Origin: Pseudoxanthomonas sp.
GTDB lineage: Bacteria; Pseudomonadota; Gammaproteobacteria; Xanthomonadales; Xanthomonadaceae
Direction: 5' to 3'
Length of the DNA stretch: 64,000 nucleotides
Assembly: GCF_027498035.1 (NCBI RefSeq)
Contig: NZ_CP114978.1
Location: forward strand, 4,092,001 to 4,156,000
A program made the position numbers and the translations under genes. The notes beneath the pieces were generated by a model that ran no database searches, was not told the DNA's origin, and worked only from the letters and a program-made list of their open reading frames with translations. Below are positions 59,413-64,000 of the stretch, piece after piece. Positions within the stretch are counted from its first letter, which is position 1. Each line of letters opens with the position of its first letter.

Positions 59413-59867
59413 TCCGCATCCTCGCCTCAATCGTCGTCGCGCTTGCCCTCCTGCTTGGCTACGCAATGTGGGCAAAGTCTCACGCGCAGGCTGAGGCCGA
59501 GAAGGCTGTGGCGGCCCAAGACCTGGCCGAAAGCACCCTGGCAGCAGTCGAGCGCGCCAGGAAATCCGAGCAGGCCAAGGCTAAGCAGCTAGAAACCATC
59601 GCAGCGCAGTACGAACAGGACAAGGCAGATGCACAAGACAAGGCTTCGACCGTTGCTGCCGGTGTTGCTGACGGGACTTTGCAGTTGCGCATGGAGTGGG
59701 CAGGTTGCGAAACCCAACGTCTGTCCGACGCTGCCGCCAGCGCCAGCCAGTCTGATGGTGGAGCCGGCGACCGAGCAGCAAGTGCGGGCCGAATTATTCG
59801 AGCAGCCGCAGCAGCAGACGCCCAAGTCCGTGGACTCCAAGCCGTAGTGAAGGCGGATCGGCAGTGA
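59409..59867 (+). CDS. Rz-like inner-membrane spanin
   Basis: 152 residues: N-terminal signal-anchor (RILASIVVALALLLGYAMW) and a periplasmic coiled coil rich in Ala, Glu, Gln and Lys. Typical i-spanin, which with Rz1 fuses the membranes at the last lysis step. ATGA-coupled to the gene before. Confidence 0.8.
   Translation: MIRILASIVVALALLLGYAMWAKSHAQAEAEKAVAAQDLAESTLAAVERARKSEQAKAKQLETIAAQYEQDKADAQDKASTVAAGVADGTLQLRMEWAGCETQRLSDAAASASQSDGGAGDRAASAGRIIRAAAAADAQVRGLQAVVKADRQ
59629..59847 (+). CDS. Rz1-like outer-membrane spanin, embedded in Rz
   Basis: 72 residues read in another frame wholly inside the Rz gene. A short lipoprotein signal (LPVLLTGLCSC, lipobox LCSC) is followed by a Pro-rich segment (CPTLPPAPASLMVEP). 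Embedded Rz1 genes of this size and composition are known in lambdoid phages. The lipobox is slightly atypical. Confidence 0.7.
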   Translation: MHKTRLRPLLPVLLTGLCSCAWSGQVAKPNVCPTLPPAPASLMVEPATEQQVRAELFEQPQQQTPKSVDSKP

Positions 59868-60436
59868 TCTTCGACTTGCGTGGCGGACATCTTGGCGATG
59901 TCATGCTTGCGATGCCGGCGATGCGTGTGGGCGATGGTGTGATCGTTGCGGAACAGCACAGAATCCCCGGCCTGGATGTGACGTGGCTCGATGCTGGCAA
60001 AGGTGTTCAGTCGCGCCATGCCCCTGGGCTGCACATGACGAAGGCATGGACCCTAGCAGTAGGCAGGGAGCCGATTAAGCATCGGCTGCTGCCTCGCGAA
60101 CGGAAATTACTGCTGGTCATCGCCCCTGATGTCGATGCGAAAGAGAGGCAGTGGGACAAGTGGGGCGCACTCCGCAATGCACTGCCCGGTGCGGTGTGGA
60201 TCACAGGCCGCGTAAGCAGGCGCATGTGGATGTGGGTACTCAACGCAGCGCATACCGTGATCTGCCCAGATACGGGAACTGCGCACATGGCTGATGCATT
60301 GGGGGCGCGTGTGATCGGGCTCTACGGGCGGACATTCCAGCAGTACGCCCCGACATGGGATTCGTCTCACTGCATCGCCCGAGATCGTGTTACTGACATT
60401 TGCGTCGAAGACGTACTAGAGAGGCTGCATGTCTAA
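59864..60436 (+). CDS. GT9-like (heptosyltransferase-type) glycosyltransferase
   Basis: 190 residues, GTG start. RGGHLGDVMLAMPAMR at the N-terminus and CPDTGTAHMADALGARVIGL near the C-terminus are the two halves of a GT9 (ADP-heptose) fold, at about half normal length. Placed between lysis and terminase genes, it may change host LPS or modify a phage component. Donor and target unknown. Confidence 0.7.
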   Translation: MIFDLRGGHLGDVMLAMPAMRVGDGVIVAEQHRIPGLDVTWLDAGKGVQSRHAPGLHMTKAWTLAVGREPIKHRLLPRERKLLLVIAPDVDAKERQWDKWGALRNALPGAVWITGRVSRRMWMWVLNAAHTVICPDTGTAHMADALGARVIGLYGRTFQQYAPTWDSSHCIARDRVTDICVEDVLERLHV

Positions 60437-61145
60437 TCTGCTCAGTACGCCGGGGCTATGGACGGACTACGCCGGGGCAACGCCGCCGAGTTATTGGACG
60501 GGAAGCGCGTACAGCTTCGTAACGACTGAGGCTGGTGGCGCGTATCACTTCCAGCTGGCCCTGGCGGGGAGCCCAGACAGCTCAGACACGTTTGAGGCGA
60601 CGGTCATATGGGATTTGCCGGATGTGTACGAGGGAACCTACGGGTGGTTCCTCAACTATGTGTCTAACGGAGCTGTCGTAGAGAGCCTGACTCTCTCGCC
60701 AGCCACTGGATCGGCAACGCTGAACATCACGGCGGTCGCCGGGTACTTCGTCCTAGCGCATTACGCGGACGGAACATTCGCGTCGGATGTCCAATACACA
60801 TCGTCATTCCTGACGATCACGCCGGCTGCGGATGTGGTCGCGCCGCCCCCGACTGGTGGGCGCCACATCCCCCAGCAGAAAACGCTCTACCTGGCTGAAG
60901 GCGAGACACGGATTGTCGAGCAGAAGTGGGCAGGAGAGTGCGAAGAGCGCAATACGGACGTTGCATCTTCGGAATGGTCCGCCACGGATGGCGGGCTGCT
61001 TACCGGCGCGTCGCTTTCAGGGACGAAGGCGACCGTCATCTATTCGCCGGCAGGGCATCGCGCCGTGCTGACAAATACAGTCGTCCTGGACAATGGGGAG
61101 ACCCTGAAGGCCTGGCGATGGGTCGAGGTTGAGCGTCATGGATGA
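60429..61145 (+). CDS. hypothetical beta-rich phage protein
   Basis: 238 residues, rich in Thr, Ser, Gly and Tyr. Two parts: 1-135 (YHFQLALAGSPDSSDTFEAT) and, after a PPPTGG linker, a likely Ig-type domain (SSEWSATDGGLLTGASLSGT). Resembles decoration or fibre-like surface proteins in composition only. Overlaps the gene before by eight bases. Confidence 0.6.
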   Translation: MSNLLSTPGLWTDYAGATPPSYWTGSAYSFVTTEAGGAYHFQLALAGSPDSSDTFEATVIWDLPDVYEGTYGWFLNYVSNGAVVESLTLSPATGSATLNITAVAGYFVLAHYADGTFASDVQYTSSFLTITPAADVVAPPPTGGRHIPQQKTLYLAEGETRIVEQKWAGECEERNTDVASSEWSATDGGLLTGASLSGTKATVIYSPAGHRAVLTNTVVLDNGETLKAWRWVEVERHG

Positions 61146-61692
61146 GCAAGGGGCCAAGGAAGGCCCACGGCCCGGGCGACCGAGCGTCTACAGCGATGAG
61201 CTGCTGGAGCGCATCTGTGACGAGCTTTCAAAAGGGACGCCTCTAACTCAGATTTGCCGGAACCTGTCTGGTGATGGGGTCGCGCTCGCTACTCGCACCG
61301 TTCGTGACTGGTGTGGAGAGCGGGGTGAGGACGACAAGCTGACTGAGCGGGCCGCGCACGTTTCCGCCTGCATCGCGCGCGCGAGGGAATTGGGCGAAGA
61401 GGCGCTGGCCGAAGAATGCCTAGAGATCGCCGACGACTCCCGAAACGATTGGATGGAGCGAGCAGCGGAGAAGGGTGATGAGGTCGCGCTTCAGTTCAAT
61501 GGAGAACACGTCCAGCGCTCGAAGCTGCGTATCGACACCCGCCTGAAGCTCCTGGCGAAGTTCAACCCGAAGCGCTGGGGTGACAAGTCTGCTGTTGAGC
61601 TGACTGGCGCCAATGGTGGGCCGGTCGCGACAGTGACGCGGATTGAGCTGGTGGACTTGAGTGGCGACGGCACAGATAGCGCTGCCGCCTAA
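61138..61692 (+). CDS. terminase small subunit
   Basis: 184 residues. N-terminal HTH region (PSVYSDELLERICDELSKGT then LTQICRNL) and the C-terminal FNPKRWGDKSAVELTGANGG block are standard for this family. It binds pac/cos DNA and recruits the large subunit. ATG at 61138 chosen over TTG 61129 (GAGG ten bases upstream). Overlaps terL by 32 bp. Confidence 0.9.
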   Translation: MDEQGAKEGPRPGRPSVYSDELLERICDELSKGTPLTQICRNLSGDGVALATRTVRDWCGERGEDDKLTERAAHVSACIARARELGEEALAEECLEIADDSRNDWMERAAEKGDEVALQFNGEHVQRSKLRIDTRLKLLAKFNPKRWGDKSAVELTGANGGPVATVTRIELVDLSGDGTDSAAA

Positions 61693-62974
61693 GCTCCGTC
61701 CGGTATTCTCTGGCCGGGCTGACGTACGGGGTGCATACGGCGGGCGTGGATCTGGAAAGACCCGCAGCTTCGCAAAGATGGCCGCGGTCCGGGGCTACAT
61801 GCATGGCATGCAGGGCACGTCGGGGCAGCTGCTTTGCGCTCGGCAGTTCATGAACTCACTGGCCGATTCGTCGCTGGAAGAGATCAAGCGAGCAATTGAA
61901 GATGAGCCGTTCCTCGCGGCGTACTACGAGATCGGCGAGACCTTCATTCGCAGCCGTGACCGGCGCATCTGGTTTGCGTTCGCCGGACTGGATCGGAACA
62001 TCGGGTCAATCAAGTCCAAGGGCCGCATCTTGTTGTGCTGGGTCGATGAGGCCGAGCCGGTGCCGGATGAATCCTGGTCGATCCTGATCCCGACGCTCCG
62101 CGAAGAAGGCGAGAGTTGGAACGCTGAGCTTTGGGTAACGTGGAACCCAGGGCGCAAGACTGCACCGGTGGAATCGCGGTTCCGTAGTTCCACTGACGCG
62201 TTAGTGAAGGTTGTCGAGCTGAACTGGCGGGATAACCCCAAGTTCCCAGGGAAGCTGGAGCGTGAGCGGCAGCGCGACAAGGCGGATCGCCCGGACCAGT
62301 ACGACCACATTTGGGAGGGCGGCTACAAAACGGCGTTGACGGGCGCTTACTACGCCGAGGCGCTACTGAAGGCAAAGCAGGACGCGCGCATTGGCAGGCT
62401 GTCTGCGGATCCTCTGATGACGCTGCGCTCCTGGTGGGACATCGGCGGCACAGGTGCCAAGGCAGACGCCTGCGCGATCTGGGTGGGGCAGTACATCGGG
62501 CATGAGGTCCGTGTGCTGGACTACTACGAGAAGCGCGGGCAACCGCTGGCGGCTCACATTGAGTGGCTGCGGGATAACGGATACAGCAAGGCCATGTGCG
62601 TTCTGCCGCATGACGGGGCTGCGCACGACAAGGTCTACCAGGTGAGCTACGAAAGCTCGTTGAGGGCGGCTGGTTTCGATGTACGGGTCATTCCGAACAT
62701 GGGTGCGGGCGCTGCGAGCAGGCGAGTGGAAGCAGCCCGGCGCCTGTTTCCGTCGATCTGGTTCAACGAGGACAAGACATCGGGTGGGCGCGATGCGCTC
62801 GGCTGGTATCACGCAAAGACTGACGAGAAGCGCGGCATTGACCTTGGGCCGGAACACGACTGGGCGAGCCATGGCGCTGACGCCTTCGGGTTGATGGCTA
62901 TTGATCACACCGACTGGTCGCCCGCGCCAGCCGTGACATTCGACGTGTCCGACTTCGCGTCGGAGTACGCATAA
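61661..62974 (+). CDS. terminase large subunit
   Basis: 437 residues, GTG start. Walker A is GGRGSGKT (27-34), Walker B ILLCWVDEAE; the C-terminal RNase H-like nuclease has WWDIGGTGAKADACA and WASHGADAFGLMA. PBSX/Terminase_3 type. It drives DNA packaging by ATP hydrolysis. Confidence 0.95.
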   Translation: MATAQIALPPKLRPVFSGRADVRGAYGGRGSGKTRSFAKMAAVRGYMHGMQGTSGQLLCARQFMNSLADSSLEEIKRAIEDEPFLAAYYEIGETFIRSRDRRIWFAFAGLDRNIGSIKSKGRILLCWVDEAEPVPDESWSILIPTLREEGESWNAELWVTWNPGRKTAPVESRFRSSTDALVKVVELNWRDNPKFPGKLERERQRDKADRPDQYDHIWEGGYKTALTGAYYAEALLKAKQDARIGRLSADPLMTLRSWWDIGGTGAKADACAIWVGQYIGHEVRVLDYYEKRGQPLAAHIEWLRDNGYSKAMCVLPHDGAAHDKVYQVSYESSLRAAGFDVRVIPNMGAGAASRRVEAARRLFPSIWFNEDKTSGGRDALGWYHAKTDEKRGIDLGPEHDWASHGADAFGLMAIDHTDWSPAPAVTFDVSDFASEYA

Positions 62975-62983
62975 GGATCAAGG

Positions 62984-64000
62984 ATGGATGACAGCAATGC
63001 TGCCAAGGATGGCGGCAACCTAGACATGCAACTGATGCGCGAACGGTACGAGTCCGCGACGGATGCCGAGGGCGACAATCGAGACAAGGCGCTATCTGAC
63101 CTGCGGTTTGTGTCCGTGCCTGGCGAGGCGTGGGACGAGCATCAGCGCAAGCAACGCCGTGGTCGCCCGTGCTACGAGATGCCGATCCTGCGCAGCCATT
63201 GGCGCCAGGTCGTCAACGATCAGAAGAAGGCGCGGCCGGGCATCAAGGTTCGGGCGCAGCGTGACGCCGAGGCCAAGGACGCAGACCTGCGCGCTGGGCT
63301 GATCCGCAATATCGAGGCCATCTCGAACGCTGAGAACGCATACGACGGCGCATTCGAGCTACTGACCGCTGGCGGGTTCGGCGCCTGGCGCGTCAAGACT
63401 GAATACAGCGATGACGACGCATGGGAGCTTGATCTACAGATTTCCCCCATCGCTGACGCCATCGCTACCGTCTGGCTGGATCCTTCCCACAAGGACCCGA
63501 CTGGCGCGGATGCCGAGTGGTGCTTTGTCGAAGAGTTTGTGTCGAAGGAAGAGTTCAAGCGTCGCTGGCCCAATGCGCGCGAGCTGGATTTCGAGTCAGC
63601 CGGCAGCCAAGGATGCGCGGGATGGTTTGCAAACGACGGCATCCGCATCGCCGAGTATTACCGCGTCGAGCGCTACAAGCGCCAGATTTGCCTGTTGACT
63701 GACGGCCGCAGCGTCGATTACGACGAAGTGAAAGACGCGCTGGATGAGATGGCTCAGAGCGGCATCACGATCCAGACAGATGCGTCCGGCAAGCCAATGA
63801 TCAGGCAGGCCGAAGGCAAGCGCGTCGTGATGTCCATCGTGTCCGGCGTCGATGAGCTTGAAGGGCCGTATGAGACGGTATTCACTCGCATCCCGATCAT
63901 TACGGTCTATGCAAACCGCAAGCTGATCGAGGGCAAGTGGCACTGGTGCGGCATGGTCCGTTTCAGTCGAGACCCGCAGAAGCTGGTGAACTACAACTTC
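62984..64000 (+). CDS. portal protein, P22-like (truncated by window end)
   Basis: The first 339 residues are visible, open to the edge. ALSDLRFVSVPGEAWDEHQR and RPCYEMPILRSHWRQVVNDQ, and EAISNAENAYDGAFELLTAG are typical of P22-type portals. It forms the dodecameric DNA gate at the capsid vertex. SD AAGGA precedes the ATG. A P22-like portal suggests a podovirus head plan. Confidence 0.9.
   Translation, partial: MDDSNAAKDGGNLDMQLMRERYESATDAEGDNRDKALSDLRFVSVPGEAWDEHQRKQRRGRPCYEMPILRSHWRQVVNDQKKARPGIKVRAQRDAEAKDADLRAGLIRNIEAISNAENAYDGAFELLTAGGFGAWRVKTEYSDDDAWELDLQISPIADAIATVWLDPSHKDPTGADAEWCFVEEFVSKEEFKRRWPNARELDFESAGSQGCAGWFANDGIRIAEYYRVERYKRQICLLTDGRSVDYDEVKDALDEMAQSGITIQTDASGKPMIRQAEGKRVVMSIVSGVDELEGPYETVFTRIPIITVYANRKLIEGKWHWCGMVRFSRDPQKLVNYNF

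Larger units (their letters stand above)
39796..64000. mobile_element. lambdoid prophage (left part), integrated at tRNA-Arg
   Basis: From the 3' end of the tRNA to the window edge the gene order is int-xis-recombination-accessory / cI-cro / replication-recombination / Q / lysis / terminase-portal. This is a lambdoid plan with P22-like head genes. Genes are small and heavily overlapped, and base use differs from the flank. The left attachment site should be the 3' part of the tRNA; the right one and the structural genes after the portal lie outside. Confidence 0.93.

Overview
The window looks like a chromosome segment of a gammaproteobacterium of the Xanthomonadaceae (Stenotrophomonas/Pseudoxanthomonas type). 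Supporting signs are high GC, GTAG-type REP repeats of the kind known from Stenotrophomonas, a TonB-dependent receptor leading a glycan locus, and many ATGA-coupled genes. All calls come from reading the sequence; no database search was possible. Family names rest on recognised motifs.

1-25.6 kb is housekeeping and accessory chromosome. It holds an ABC exporter, an ECF sigma/anti-sigma pair coupled to a YigZ-family gene, a GAF-GAF-GGDEF-EAL c-di-GMP protein broken by one frameshift, and a VWA lipoprotein. Next come xseA and ispG (divergent), a PAP2 phosphatase, an Asp/Glu racemase, a TPM-domain protein, a DMT transporter with murB and pyrD, and a methyltransferase. A cyanophycin operon follows (cphB, cphA, and a shorter second Mur ligase).

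25.8-39.6 kb is a complete galactan-to-central-metabolism locus. A TonB receptor, a GH53 endo-galactanase and a GH2 beta-galactosidase lie on the minus strand. A LysR (GbpR-like) regulator separates them from a plus-strand operon: sugar dehydrogenase, dgoA, dgoD, lactonase, dgoK and a sodium/sugar symporter (De Ley-Doudoroff route). The two promoters share a 19-bp palindrome, a 12-nt gap and an ATTTCATTTG block at the same distance from the promoter, which makes the locus look like one regulon.

39.7 kb to the right edge is a lambdoid prophage integrated at tRNA-Arg(CCT); its right end is outside the window. The leftward arm (pL at about 50.07 kb, running down to int) carries repeat-rich accessory genes, an Erf/YqaJ/SSB recombination set, an excisionase candidate and the integrase. 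The immunity region has CI, Cro and AAAC-N5-GTTT operators in matched pairs 23 bp apart at pL and pR. The rightward arm has a CII-like regulator, an O-like initiator with helically phased iterons inside its gene, a DNA methyltransferase invaded by an HNH cassette, NinB-like, Ref and RusA genes, a Q-like gene followed by a pR'-like promoter and terminator, lysis genes with an embedded Rz1, a GT9-like glycosyltransferase, terminase, and a P22-like portal cut by the window end.

The least expected items are the HNH cassette that left a fossil methyltransferase tail behind, the shared galactan promoter architecture, the iterons in the O-like gene, and a nucleotidyltransferase-fold gene between duplicated small membrane-protein genes.
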